DNA from: CATZDY01 sp045599035 | GTDB lineage: Bacteria > Bacillota > Desulfotomaculia > Desulfotomaculales > Desulfocucumaceae | Length of the DNA: 46,259 bases | Reading direction: 5' to 3' | NCBI GenBank assembly: GCA_045599035.1 | Contig: JAZRVI010000039.1 | Span: 1-46,259 of the forward strand | Shown: one piece after another, positions 22,686-31,470 of the stretch | How the letters are laid out: every line of letters starts with the position of its first letter | How positions within the stretch are numbered: position 1 is the first letter of the stretch | The notes under the pieces: model-generated | What the model saw: only the letters and a program-made list of their open reading frames with translations | Told to the model about the DNA's origin: nothing | Database searches by the model: none | Made by a program: the position numbers and the translations under genes

Positions 22686-24812
22686 TTACTTATCAGCTTT
22701 GCTGGCCTTAGCTTTGCTTTCCGTCTGCCAATTTTTGTACTTTTGCCCCTGAGAACAAGCTTCATTAATGCAATATAGCTGCTCCTGCCTGCGGCGGCTT
22801 TTTTTAACCATTAAGCCCCCGCATTCCGGACATTTATCTGCCACCGGCTCATCCCAGACCATAAAGTCACAATCCGGATAACTGCTGCACCCATAGAAAA
22901 TCCGGCCTTTTTTGCTGCGGCGTAAAACTATTTCCCCAGCACAACGAGGACATTTTATTCCGGTCGGCTCCAGCAAGGGTTTGGTATTGCGACATTCCGG
23001 AAAACCCGGACAAGCCAAAAACTTGCCGAATTTGCTCAATTTAACCACCAAATGGCGGCCGCACAATTCGCAAACTTCTTCGCTTACTTCTTCTGCCAAA
23101 TCCACTTTGCTCAATTCTTCTTCAGCTTGAGCCAAAGTAACCGCAAAAGGATAGTAGAAATCTCCAATGACATTTCGCCAATATTGATTGCCTTCAGCTA
23201 TTTGATCCAGCTTTTCTTCCATATCCGCAGTAAATTCCACATCAATAATCTTGTCAAAATGGTTTTTCAGCAATTTAATTACGATATTACCCAATTCTGT
23301 GGGATAAAGCTGTTTGCTTTCCCGTACTATATAGCCTCGTTTGAGAATAGTTTCCACAATGGGAGCATAGGTGCTGGGACGGCCAATTCCCTTTTCCTCC
23401 AGGCTTTTGATTAGGGTAGCGTCGGTATAACGAGGGGGAGGCTGGGTAAAATGCTGCTTTGGCTCCAATTTTTCCAATTCCAACAAATCCCCTTCGGCCA
23501 GCTCCGGCAATTTAGTTTGTTCGGATTTTTCCTGTTCGTCACTAATATTAGTATAAACTTTCATAAAGCCCGGAAAATGTAAAATCGAACCGGTCGCCCG
23601 GAAGGTATAATCCCCCGCTGCAATATCCACGCCAGTAGTATAAAAAAGGGCTTCCTTCATTTGACTGGCCACAAAACGGGACCAAATCAATTTATAGAGT
23701 TTAAACTGATCATTGGAAAGAAAGCCTTTGATCTTGTCCGGAGTTCGATTAACCGAAGTAGGTCGAATGGCTTCATGAGCATCCTGCACCCGACCTTTGG
23801 CGGTCAATCGCCTGGCCTGGTCTGGCAAATATTCCAGACCTATTTCCTCTTTAATATAATCTCGAACTTCAGTTATAGCCGTTTCCGAAACTCGCACCGA
23901 ATCCGTCCGAATATAGCTGACCAGTCCTACCGGGCCTTCCTTACCCAAATCAATACCTTCATATAATTGTTGGGCAATCAGCATGGTTTTACGGGAGGTA
24001 TAATTAAGCTTGCGATAGGCTTCCTGCTGCAAGCTGCTGGTGGTAAAGGGCTGAGCCGGCTGCCGTTTCTTTTCTTTCCGGGTAATACTTATAACCTGAT
24101 AGCTTGCCTCTTTTAAATCTGCCAAAATCTTTTCGACAATTTCTTTGTGAGGCAAAACTGCTTTTTTGCCTTTAATTTTGCTTAATTTGGCTTCAAAGCC
24201 AGGTTTTTTGCCAGATTTGTTTAGAAAAGCAGTTAAAGACCAATATTCCTCCGGCACAAAGTCATTGATTTCTTCTTCCCGATCACAAATCATCCGGACA
24301 GCTACTGACTGCACTCTGCCGGCACTCAAGCCTTTTTTAATTTTTCTCCACAAAAGCGGGCTTAACTTATAGCCCACCAGCCGATCTAAAATGCGGCGGG
24401 CTTGTTGGGCATCTACTCTTTTTTCATCAATGGGACGGGGAGTCTTGACGGCCTCCTGAATAGATTGCTTAGTAATTTCATTGAATTCAATCCGGCAGGA
24501 GCTTTCCGGTTGCAGTCCCAGCAAATATTGCAAATGCCAGGCAATGGCCTCTCCTTCCCGATCCGGGTCAGAAGCTAAAAGCACCCTATCTGCCTTTTTA
24601 ACCGCTGCCTTCAATTTTTTGATAATTTCTCCCTTGCCCCGAATGGAAATATATTTAGGCTCAAAATTATGCTCGACATCCACGCCCAACTGACTTTTGG
24701 GCAAATCCCGAATATGCCCCATAGAAGCAATTACCTTATATTTTTTACCCAAAAACTTTCCAATGCTTTTGGCCTTGGCAGGAGATTCCACAATTACCAG
24801 GGTTTCGTTCAA
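22686..24812 (-). CDS. topA: DNA topoisomerase I
   Basis: Type IA topoisomerase relaxing negative supercoils. TOPRIM domain (VIVESPAKAKSIGKFLG; DPDREGEAIAWHL), active-site Tyr in GLVSYIRTDS, and three C-terminal C4 zinc ribbons (CELC..CPGFPEC, CPRC..CSSYPDC, CPEC..CINEAC). About 708 residues. I prefer TTG 24812 (MNETLVIVESPAK) because GGTTGGTG lies upstream; an upstream TTG at 24824 would add four residues. It follows dprA by about 25 bases. Confidence 0.96.
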   Translation of the reverse strand: MNETLVIVESPAKAKSIGKFLGKKYKVIASMGHIRDLPKSQLGVDVEHNFEPKYISIRGKGEIIKKLKAAVKKADRVLLASDPDREGEAIAWHLQYLLGLQPESSCRIEFNEITKQSIQEAVKTPRPIDEKRVDAQQARRILDRLVGYKLSPLLWRKIKKGLSAGRVQSVAVRMICDREEEINDFVPEEYWSLTAFLNKSGKKPGFEAKLSKIKGKKAVLPHKEIVEKILADLKEASYQVISITRKEKKRQPAQPFTTSSLQQEAYRKLNYTSRKTMLIAQQLYEGIDLGKEGPVGLVSYIRTDSVRVSETAITEVRDYIKEEIGLEYLPDQARRLTAKGRVQDAHEAIRPTSVNRTPDKIKGFLSNDQFKLYKLIWSRFVASQMKEALFYTTGVDIAAGDYTFRATGSILHFPGFMKVYTNISDEQEKSEQTKLPELAEGDLLELEKLEPKQHFTQPPPRYTDATLIKSLEEKGIGRPSTYAPIVETILKRGYIVRESKQLYPTELGNIVIKLLKNHFDKIIDVEFTADMEEKLDQIAEGNQYWRNVIGDFYYPFAVTLAQAEEELSKVDLAEEVSEEVCELCGRHLVVKLSKFGKFLACPGFPECRNTKPLLEPTGIKCPRCAGEIVLRRSKKGRIFYGCSSYPDCDFMVWDEPVADKCPECGGLMVKKSRRRQEQLYCINEACSQGQKYKNWQTESKAKASKADK

Positions 24813-24836
24813 GCAAATCACCAACCTGTATTTTAG

Positions 24837-25919
24837 TTAATTCCTAACATATTTATCACCCGGCAACTGCCGAATTAAACCTTTAACTTCCATAAGCACT
24901 AAATTGGCTATCACGGCCTGCGGACTATGGCCTTCAATCAAACAATCCAAAGGAACCGGCTCAGAACCCAGCCGAGCCAGAATTTCTTCTTCCTCCGGAG
25001 TCAAAGCGGCCAAAGAAACATTTTCTTTCTTTTTCCAGTCATACAAAACCGAAATGCCCAATTCCTCCAAAACTTCTTCGACACTGGTAATAATGCTGGC
25101 TCCCTGCCGGATCAAATGATTGGTTCCCATACTTAAAGCTGAATTTATATTGCCGGGAATGGCCATAACATCCCGCCCTTGCTCCAAGGCCAAATCAGCG
25201 GTAATAAGGGAACCACTTTTGGCAGAAGCTTCCACCACCAGCACCGCTCGGCTAAGACCGCTAATCAAGCGGTTACGAACCGGAAAATGCCAGCTTTGAG
25301 GAGCTGAACCAGGCGGAAACTCACTGATCACCGCTCCCTTTTGCACAATTTTATCCATGAGATTCTTATTTTCTCGAGGATAAGCTACATCCACCCCACA
25401 GCCCAAAATTGCCAGGGTCGATCCTCCTCCGGACAAAGCTCCTTCGTGAGCTGCTGCATCAATTCCTTTGGCTAAACCGGAAACCACAATAACTCCAGCT
25501 TCCGCTATTTCCCGACCAAATTTTCTGGCCACACTCAGACCATAGCTGGTTGGCCGCCTGGCTCCGACCATGGCCAACATGGGACGATGCAATAATTCCG
25601 GGTTTCCCCGCATAAACAAACCCGGAGGAGAATTATAGATATTCTTTAAAGAATCTGGATATTCCTTGCTTTGATAATCCAAATAAATAATTTCTTTTTG
25701 CTCCATCAACCTTTGCCAATATTCAAAAGAAAAGGCCAGGCGACGCTTGTTGATTTCCGCCAGTTGATCCGGTTCAAATAATTTTTCCGCCAACAAAGCT
25801 TTTTCTGATACCTGCCAGGCTTCTTTGGCCGAACCAAATCTTTTGATTAGCTGCCAGAACTTGGCGGAAGATCCGCCCAAAATAATCTGCCAGCTCAAAA
25901 TATAAAGATCCGGATCCAT
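24837..25919 (-). CDS. dprA: DNA-processing protein DprA
   Basis: Single-strand DNA-binding, RecA-loading protein used in natural transformation. A SAM-like N-terminal region, the extended Rossmann fold with GARRPTSYGLSVARKFG and VVSGLAKGIDAAAHEGAL, and a C-terminal winged helix (about 295-355). 360 residues. ATG behind AGGGGTGA. It heads the dprA-topA-trmFO-xerC cluster. Presence alone does not show competence; the gene is widespread in non-competent bacteria. Confidence 0.95.
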   Translation of the reverse strand: MDPDLYILSWQIILGGSSAKFWQLIKRFGSAKEAWQVSEKALLAEKLFEPDQLAEINKRRLAFSFEYWQRLMEQKEIIYLDYQSKEYPDSLKNIYNSPPGLFMRGNPELLHRPMLAMVGARRPTSYGLSVARKFGREIAEAGVIVVSGLAKGIDAAAHEGALSGGGSTLAILGCGVDVAYPRENKNLMDKIVQKGAVISEFPPGSAPQSWHFPVRNRLISGLSRAVLVVEASAKSGSLITADLALEQGRDVMAIPGNINSALSMGTNHLIRQGASIITSVEEVLEELGISVLYDWKKKENVSLAALTPEEEEILARLGSEPVPLDCLIEGHSPQAVIANLVLMEVKGLIRQLPGDKYVRN

Positions 25920-25989
25920 TAATTCACCCCTGTTTTCAGATTCATCTAAATATCCTAATTGTTTTTCGGGAATAAAAGAATTTTTCCTG

Positions 25990-26193
25990 CTATAAAAAGA
26001 AATTAAATCCTAAAAACCTGTTTACCTCTTGCTGCAATTCTCCGGAATAATTCTTAAGATGCTGGCAGGCTCCACTAATTTTTTGCAATCTTTGCTGCAT
26101 CCAAACCAGCTTTTCTTCATTATCCTGATCAAAAACTAAAATTAACAATAATAAAATTAGAAACAAAGCAAAAGGATTAGTTCCATTCATCAA
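25990..26193 (-). CDS. Small single-span membrane protein, unknown
   Basis: A 67-residue protein with an N-terminal hydrophobic helix (FALFLILLLLILVF, about residues 8-21) and a polar helical tail. A strong ribosome site (GGGGGGAT) precedes two adjacent ATGs. It lies between dprA and another small gene. No family is recognised; predicted topology is a short N-terminus with a cytoplasmic helical tail. Confidence 0.55.
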   Translation of the reverse strand: MMNGTNPFALFLILLLLILVFDQDNEEKLVWMQQRLQKISGACQHLKNYSGELQQEVNRFLGFNFFL

Positions 26194-26255
26194 AATCCCC
26201 CCTGAAGCTCTGCTTCCAGTCTATGCATCATTCAAGCTTTTGGTTCCCGATTCAA

Positions 26256-26290
26256 ACAAAAAAACCGACCTAATTTAAATCAGGTCGGAA
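26256..26290 (-). terminator. Terminator after the 78-residue gene
   Basis: Stem CCGACCT/AGGTCGG (26265-26271 with 26282-26288), then TTTTTTTG on the minus strand. Confidence 0.85.
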
Positions 26291-26295
26291 ATTAT

Positions 26296-26532
26296 TTAGC
26301 TTTTTTTAATTTTCTTTAAAATAAATTGAGTACCTTCATCGGCATCCGTCCAAAAATCTGTCAAGCGATAGCCTTCTTCCAAATAAAGCCGACAACTGTC
26401 GATGGCCTCCGCTAAATTATCCAACAAAGTCAAGCCGGTTTTGTCCCCCAAATCCGGAACATTTGAAACCGTAATCCGCTTTACTATACAGTTTGTTCCT
26501 TCCAGGCAAGGTTCTACTTTTAAGTCAGACAA
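26296..26532 (-). CDS. 78-residue unknown soluble protein
   Basis: Starts at TTG 26532 behind GGGGGGAG and ends six bases before a terminator, so a monocistronic gene is likely. Mixed alpha/beta composition (CIVKRITVSNVP, AEAIDSCRLYLEEGYRLTDFWTD), two or three cysteines without a metal pattern, no signal peptide. I do not recognise it. Confidence 0.55.
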   Translation of the reverse strand: MSDLKVEPCLEGTNCIVKRITVSNVPDLGDKTGLTLLDNLAEAIDSCRLYLEEGYRLTDFWTDADEGTQFILKKIKKS

Positions 26533-26656
26533 AAAAATCTCCCCCCATCTCCTTGATACTTAACTTTATTGTACCATATTCAAAGCCGATTCAACATAAG
26601 TTATCTTTAGGAACTACAAAATCTTCCAATTAAATTGAAATAAGGTGCTGCAAATT

Positions 26657-27106
26657 ATGTCCGGTTCTTCTTTTTTATTGTTGGCTCTTTTAATTATTGG
26701 CATTTTAGGCCGCTCGCACTTGGTAGCTGTAGCCTGCTGTCTGCTGCTGCTTATTCAATATTCTGGCCTGGAATATCTGCTTCTGCCTTTTTTGGCCGGT
26801 CAAGGGCTGGCCATTGGACTTTTGATCCTAATGCTTTATTTGCTCCTGCCCCTATCTTTAAATCAACTAAGCCTGGCTCAAGTCCGCTACAACTTTTCCA
26901 CCTTTACCGGTCTGGCGGCTTTGAGCGGAGGAGCCATAGCCACCTTGCTGAATAATCAGGGGCTGATCCTGCTTTCCGAACAGCCGGAGCTGATTTTCAG
27001 CATGACCATTGGCACCATTATTGGAACTATTTTTGCTCGGGGAGTTCCTTGCGGCCCGGTTATGTCAGCGGCTCTGACTGCGATTCTGCTTCAGCTTTTT
27101 CAGTAA
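26657..27106 (+). CDS. UPF0756 (DUF441) membrane protein, YeaL-like
   Basis: A 149-residue very hydrophobic protein with about four membrane helices. The C-terminal signature (PELIFSMTIGTIIGT, then GVPCGPVMSAAL) matches DUF441/YeaL proteins, whose role is unknown. ATG 26657 was chosen behind AAGGTG; a GTG at 26645 is possible. It runs on the plus strand against the flow of its neighbours and its 3' end overlaps the convergent gene by 47 bases. Confidence 0.8.
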   Translation: MSGSSFLLLALLIIGILGRSHLVAVACCLLLLIQYSGLEYLLLPFLAGQGLAIGLLILMLYLLLPLSLNQLSLAQVRYNFSTFTGLAALSGGAIATLLNNQGLILLSEQPELIFSMTIGTIIGTIFARGVPCGPVMSAALTAILLQLFQ

Positions 27107-27515
27107 TTTGAGCTGACAAAGCTGGCAGGCGGTATAAAAAGGCATTAGCCCGACTGGGACCCAAAACCTCAATGGGATAACGGTTCCAAAAACCAAAGGC
27201 AAATGGATTATTGATTTCCACCAACAAAGGCTTATCAGGATTCAAATTTCTGATATAAGCTACCAACTGGCTGGCATAGCCATTGCCTCGATAGGCTAAC
27301 AGCGTTTCAATGGAAGCAATTCCAATTACATCCTTTTGTCCTTTGCCCCAGGGAGGATCATATTGCCAGGCCATGCGGGAAACCAAAATTCCATCCTCCA
27401 AAATTCCCAAAAAGAAACAATCGCTCAAATTGATAACCCAGGGAAATTGAATAAATTCTTCTTCTTCAAAAGCCAGACAATAGGGAGAGCTGGGAGTCAA
27501 ATTAATAATCTGCAT
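27060..27515 (-). CDS. GNAT-like N-acetyltransferase family protein
   Basis: A 151-residue protein. The central segment IETLLAYRGNGYASQLVAYI resembles the acetyl-CoA pyrophosphate loop (R/Q-x-x-G-x-G/A) of GNAT enzymes, followed by a beta strand and NNPFAFGFWNR, as in the family's C-terminal half. ATG 27515 behind GGAAGTG was preferred to upstream frames. It lies 47 bases after the ECF S-component gene on the same strand and may be in its transcript. The substrate is unknown. Confidence 0.6.
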   Translation of the reverse strand: MQIINLTPSSPYCLAFEEEEFIQFPWVINLSDCFFLGILEDGILVSRMAWQYDPPWGKGQKDVIGIASIETLLAYRGNGYASQLVAYIRNLNPDKPLLVEINNPFAFGFWNRYPIEVLGPSRANAFLYRLPALSAQITEKAEAESQSEPLT

Positions 27516-27561
27516 TTTTTCACTTCCCATTAAATTAATTGGGGGTTCGACCCTAGCTTTA

Positions 27562-28680
27562 CTAACGCTCAATTATACCATATTTGAGTTTAATTCTTTC
27601 CAATTTTTCCACCATCGGATCAGTTAACAGCATTAAAAAGATAATAGCAGCAATTCCCCGTACCAGGTTAACCGGAATACCGGTAATATATAAAGTCAAA
27701 ACCTTTTCCAAGTTAAGATCATTGGTAAAAGAAACCGTAGCATAAATGTCCATAATACCGCCAAAAATAAAGAGAGCTGACAAAAAACCAAAAACCGAAA
27801 GGATATATTTATTTTTGGGCAGCCAGCCAATTTTGTGATATAACCCGGCCATAAAGCCAATCAGACCATAGGTAAACATTTGCCAGGGTACCCACGGCCC
27901 CATGCCAAAGAAAAAGCCGGAAACCAACAGGGACATGGCTCCCACCAAAAAACCGGTTTCTACGCCAAAACAAACTCCGCAAATAATAACCATGGCAATC
28001 AAGGGGTCAACATAGGGCAACATAAAGAAAACCGCCCGTCCCCCAATGGTAATGGCCGATAAAACGGCAATCAGCACCACTTCCCGAGCTTGAGGCTTGC
28101 GGCCTTCAAAGCCCATAAAAAACGGCACTAAGGCATAAATCAGCAAAAAGAAGCTGATAAAATAATATTTACGCTCGGCCACAAATTCAAAAGCATTGCC
28201 CAAATAAATGGTCAAAGGGGTCAAAACCAACACCAATAAGGCCGATAATAACAAGGGCTTGTTAATCCCTGACTTTTTGTCCTGAGCGGATGACTTGCTA
28301 CGCATGGAAGAAAATACAGCAGCCAGCAAGGTTACAACGACCAAAGCCAGAAAAACAATTAAAACTCCCATAGCAGCCGAATTACCATTATTGGAATACC
28401 AGTTGCCAATAATGGAGGCCAAATTCCCCAAAATTCCGCTCATATCCAGCAATAAAATTACCGGCATTGCAATCAGAAAAAGAATAATTAAAACCTTTTT
28501 ATTAAAACTCGGTTTCACCTTAATTAATAAAAAAAAGGCCAAACCAATTAAGGCTATGCAAAAAATATAAAAGCCGGGCGTACCATAGAAGCTGCTGATC
28601 TTAGTATAAAGTGCTTGCCACCAGCTTGAGGCAGAGTCAGTATCCGGCATAATTCCATAAGCATCCTGGCTGGTTTCCAA
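27562..28680 (-). CDS. ECF transporter substrate-binding S component, long form, probably cobalamin
   Basis: An integral membrane protein of about 372 residues. The C-terminal 180 residues are a typical S component (GGRAVFFMLPYVDPLIAMV, GVETGFLVGAMSLLVSG, MGPWVPWQMFTYGLIGF). S components are normally 170-220 residues with six helices; here an extra N-terminal block of about 170 residues adds four or five predicted helices. It is the last gene of the operon, 11 bases after the EcfA gene. TTG 28680 fits the GAGGAGG site best; TTG 28686 and an ATG at residue 11-13 are alternatives. Substrate inference (cobalamin) rests on the riboswitch and the surface proteins upstream, not on its own sequence. 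Confidence 0.8.
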   Translation of the reverse strand: METSQDAYGIMPDTDSASSWWQALYTKISSFYGTPGFYIFCIALIGLAFFLLIKVKPSFNKKVLIILFLIAMPVILLLDMSGILGNLASIIGNWYSNNGNSAAMGVLIVFLALVVVTLLAAVFSSMRSKSSAQDKKSGINKPLLLSALLVLVLTPLTIYLGNAFEFVAERKYYFISFFLLIYALVPFFMGFEGRKPQAREVVLIAVLSAITIGGRAVFFMLPYVDPLIAMVIICGVCFGVETGFLVGAMSLLVSGFFFGMGPWVPWQMFTYGLIGFMAGLYHKIGWLPKNKYILSVFGFLSALFIFGGIMDIYATVSFTNDLNLEKVLTLYITGIPVNLVRGIAAIIFLMLLTDPMVEKLERIKLKYGIIER

Positions 28681-28696
28681 AAGCAAAACCTCCTCT

Positions 28697-30376
28697 TTAG
28701 GATAAATTATCCAAACATAATTGAATTACATCTTCAGAAATAACCGCTCCTGGGAATAAATGGCGGGACATTCGATTGGCCGCCGTTGTATAAAAATTGT
28801 TGCCGGAAAAGAACTGACGGGGCTTGCCGCTGGTCACAATATTCCCATCAAAGAACATGGCACACACATCTCCATATCTGGCACAAAATTCAACATCGTG
28901 AGAAACCATCACAATGGTAACCTTTTTCTCCAAAAGCTTTTGAAAAATGTCGGCCAGCTTAAGTTTAAAATAGCCGTCCAGCCCCTTGGTCGGCTCATCC
29001 AGCAACAAAATTTTGGGTTCCAAAAGCAGAACCTTGCCCAAGGCTACCCGCTGCTGTTCTCCCCCGCTTAAATCATAAGGGTGCATTTCCAGCAAATCCT
29101 CCAGACCAATCAATTCGGCCATATCTTGAACTCGCTGGGCAATATCTTCTTTATTCAACTTTTTATCCGTCAAAACCTCCATTAAATCCAAACGAACTGT
29201 TTTTTTCACAAACAAAGATTGAGGGTTTTGAGGCAGCATGGCCAAATTGTGATTAAACTTTTCCTTGTTGGAAAGCTTGGCTACATTAACTCCATTTAAA
29301 AAAACCTTGCCTCGATAGGGACGCAAAATCCCGGCAATAATGGACATAGAAGTAGTTTTTCCGGTTCCATTGCCGCCGACCAGACAAAACATTTGGCCTT
29401 CCCGAATTTCCAAGGACAAATCCCGCACGACATCCGGGGCATCCTTAGCATAACGATACCAAATATCCTTGAGCTTAATAACTACATCCCCATATTCCCT
29501 TGAAGAACCATCCATCTGTTCCAGCTTATTCTTGCTTATCTCCCGGTTGGCAAACAGCTCATCCAGCCATTGCCGACCTTCCCGCACAGTAATGGGACAA
29601 GTTAATTCATTGGGTACTCCAGCATAAATTTGCATGGGTGAGGGCATGGCCAAAAACATATCATGCTGAAGCTTTTTCAGCTTTTCGGCAGCCGCTTTAG
29701 GCGTATCATCAGCAATAATTTCTGATTTATCCATGACAATTACTCGATCCGACATGGGCAAAACTTCTTCCAGCCGGTGTTCGGTAATAATAATGGTCGT
29801 TCCCAATTCCAAATTAATCTTTTTGACGGTTTCCAGGAAATCGCTGGCTGCAATGGGATCTAACTGGCTGGTCGGCTCATCCAAAATTAAAACCGTTGGC
29901 TGCATGGCCATAATTGAAGCTAAATTCAAAAGCTGTTTTTGTCCCCCGGAAAGCTCGGTTACGCTTTTTCTAAACCATCTTTGAATCCCAAAAAAGCTGG
30001 CCATTTCTGCCACCCGCAAACGAATGGTGGGGGTATCATAGCCCAGGCTTTCCAGGCCAAAGGCCAGCTCATGCCAAACCTTGTCGGTAACAATTTGGTT
30101 GTCCGGATTTTGCAGCACATAGCCAATTTCGGAAGCCTGGGTTCGCTGATCAACCTGCTCCAAAGAAGCTCCTTTAAAATAAATTGCTCCTGTTTTTTCT
30201 CCATGCGGAGCCAGAATGGGTTTGAGCTGCCGCAGCAAAGTGCTTTTGCCGCAACCGGACTTGCCGCACAAAGTAATAAATTCTCCCTCTTCCACTGTCA
30301 GATTAATGTGCTGCAAAGCTGGTTTTTCGTGCAGCGGATAGGTAAAATTTAAATCTTCGACTCTAAATATCTCCAT
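28697..30376 (-). CDS. ecfA: ECF transporter double ATPase (EcfA1-EcfA2 fusion)
   Basis: A 559-residue protein with two complete ABC ATPase domains. First domain: Walker A GKSGCGKST near residue 40, signature LSGGQKQ, Walker B LILDEPTSQLD. Second domain, after a linker at about 250-310: Walker A GNGTGKTT, signature LSGGEQQR, Walker B LLLDEPTKGLD. It powers the ECF importer with EcfT and the S component. The ATG overlaps the end of the EcfT gene by 28 bases. Dedicated (group I-like) ECF modules carry their own energising genes next to the S component, as here. Confidence 0.93.
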   Translation of the reverse strand: MEIFRVEDLNFTYPLHEKPALQHINLTVEEGEFITLCGKSGCGKSTLLRQLKPILAPHGEKTGAIYFKGASLEQVDQRTQASEIGYVLQNPDNQIVTDKVWHELAFGLESLGYDTPTIRLRVAEMASFFGIQRWFRKSVTELSGGQKQLLNLASIMAMQPTVLILDEPTSQLDPIAASDFLETVKKINLELGTTIIITEHRLEEVLPMSDRVIVMDKSEIIADDTPKAAAEKLKKLQHDMFLAMPSPMQIYAGVPNELTCPITVREGRQWLDELFANREISKNKLEQMDGSSREYGDVVIKLKDIWYRYAKDAPDVVRDLSLEIREGQMFCLVGGNGTGKTTSMSIIAGILRPYRGKVFLNGVNVAKLSNKEKFNHNLAMLPQNPQSLFVKKTVRLDLMEVLTDKKLNKEDIAQRVQDMAELIGLEDLLEMHPYDLSGGEQQRVALGKVLLLEPKILLLDEPTKGLDGYFKLKLADIFQKLLEKKVTIVMVSHDVEFCARYGDVCAMFFDGNIVTSGKPRQFFSGNNFYTTAANRMSRHLFPGAVISEDVIQLCLDNLS

Positions 30377-31389
30377 TTGCGAACCTCCATAATATCAATA
30401 AACAGCGGCATAAGACAAAAAGCTAAATAAGCAAAATCCACCACAAGCCCCAATGGGCTGATTACGGACATAATAATTGAGGGATAAAAGGTAACATTAA
30501 TTACTCCCCAAGCTGCTCCCACCATAATCAGAAGCAGCAGACCAATCATTAGACCAAAGACCAGCTTATCCCGATTGTCAAAACGAAACATGGAAAAGCT
30601 GGTTCGCCCCTTGAGGCCATAGCCCCGGGAACGCATGGAATCAGAGGTTTCCAAAGCGTTTTCCAAAGCCCAGGTTACCATGATGGAAACAATTTTTATG
30701 CCATTTCGCAATTTCTCAAACCAGCTCCCACTGGAAAAATCCCGGCCAATACATTTTTGAGCATTGGAAATCACCTTAATTTGATTTTTGTACATGGGAA
30801 CAAAACGAAGCACCATGGAGAGAATCAGCGAAAGTCCCGGAATAATCCGGCCAAAAAGATAAATAAATTTATCCGAGGTCATAACCGCATTATAACAGGA
30901 AAACCAGCAAATAACAGTAATTAACATCATTCCGGCCGCAAAGCCATAAACCAAAGCTTCCAAAGTTATGGGATTGTAACCAATCCAATTGATTAACCAC
31001 TTAATTGGCCAGAGATAGGGTACATCTATGTACTTAATTGGATAGAACAAGGTAGTTACACCCGCATGAGTAAACAAACCATTAAAAATGGTGACCAAAA
31101 TCAATACCGGCAGTAACAGCAAAAAATTAAATTTGGCTGAACGCTTTCCATTAAGGTAAATAGAATAAACAAAAGCACTGAACAAAGAAATTAACAAAAA
31201 GATCGGGTGCATAACGAACATACCGATCAAAATAACTATAGCAAAATAGAAAAAAATTACTATCGGATGATAGGTAGCAAAAGCTCCCTTGCGGGAACTC
31301 TTTTTGGGCTTTTCCTGAGCCTCCCAGTCAGCAAAGTCCATTTCCTGGTCATTTTCCAGCTCTTGATTGGCCTTCTTTTTTTTGCCCAT
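30349..31389 (-). CDS. ecfT: ECF transporter transmembrane coupling protein EcfT
   Basis: A 346-residue membrane protein. A charged cytoplasmic N-terminus (about 40 residues, Lys/Glu rich) is followed by about six or more helices. The coupling region contains the Ala-Arg-Gly motif that docks into the ATPases (ALETSDSMRSRGYG). Longer than the common 260-residue EcfT. ATG behind GGGAGGT. It lies between the DUF4430 lipoprotein gene and the ATPase gene. Confidence 0.9.
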   Translation of the reverse strand: MGKKKKANQELENDQEMDFADWEAQEKPKKSSRKGAFATYHPIVIFFYFAIVILIGMFVMHPIFLLISLFSAFVYSIYLNGKRSAKFNFLLLLPVLILVTIFNGLFTHAGVTTLFYPIKYIDVPYLWPIKWLINWIGYNPITLEALVYGFAAGMMLITVICWFSCYNAVMTSDKFIYLFGRIIPGLSLILSMVLRFVPMYKNQIKVISNAQKCIGRDFSSGSWFEKLRNGIKIVSIMVTWALENALETSDSMRSRGYGLKGRTSFSMFRFDNRDKLVFGLMIGLLLLIMVGAAWGVINVTFYPSIIMSVISPLGLVVDFAYLAFCLMPLFIDIMEVRKWRYLESKI

Positions 31390-31470
31390 TTTTTACCTCC
31401 CTCCCCAAATTTAAAACAAGTAAGGTCGAAGAACCGGCAGTCGATTCTTCGACCCTCCTTTCAACGACAA

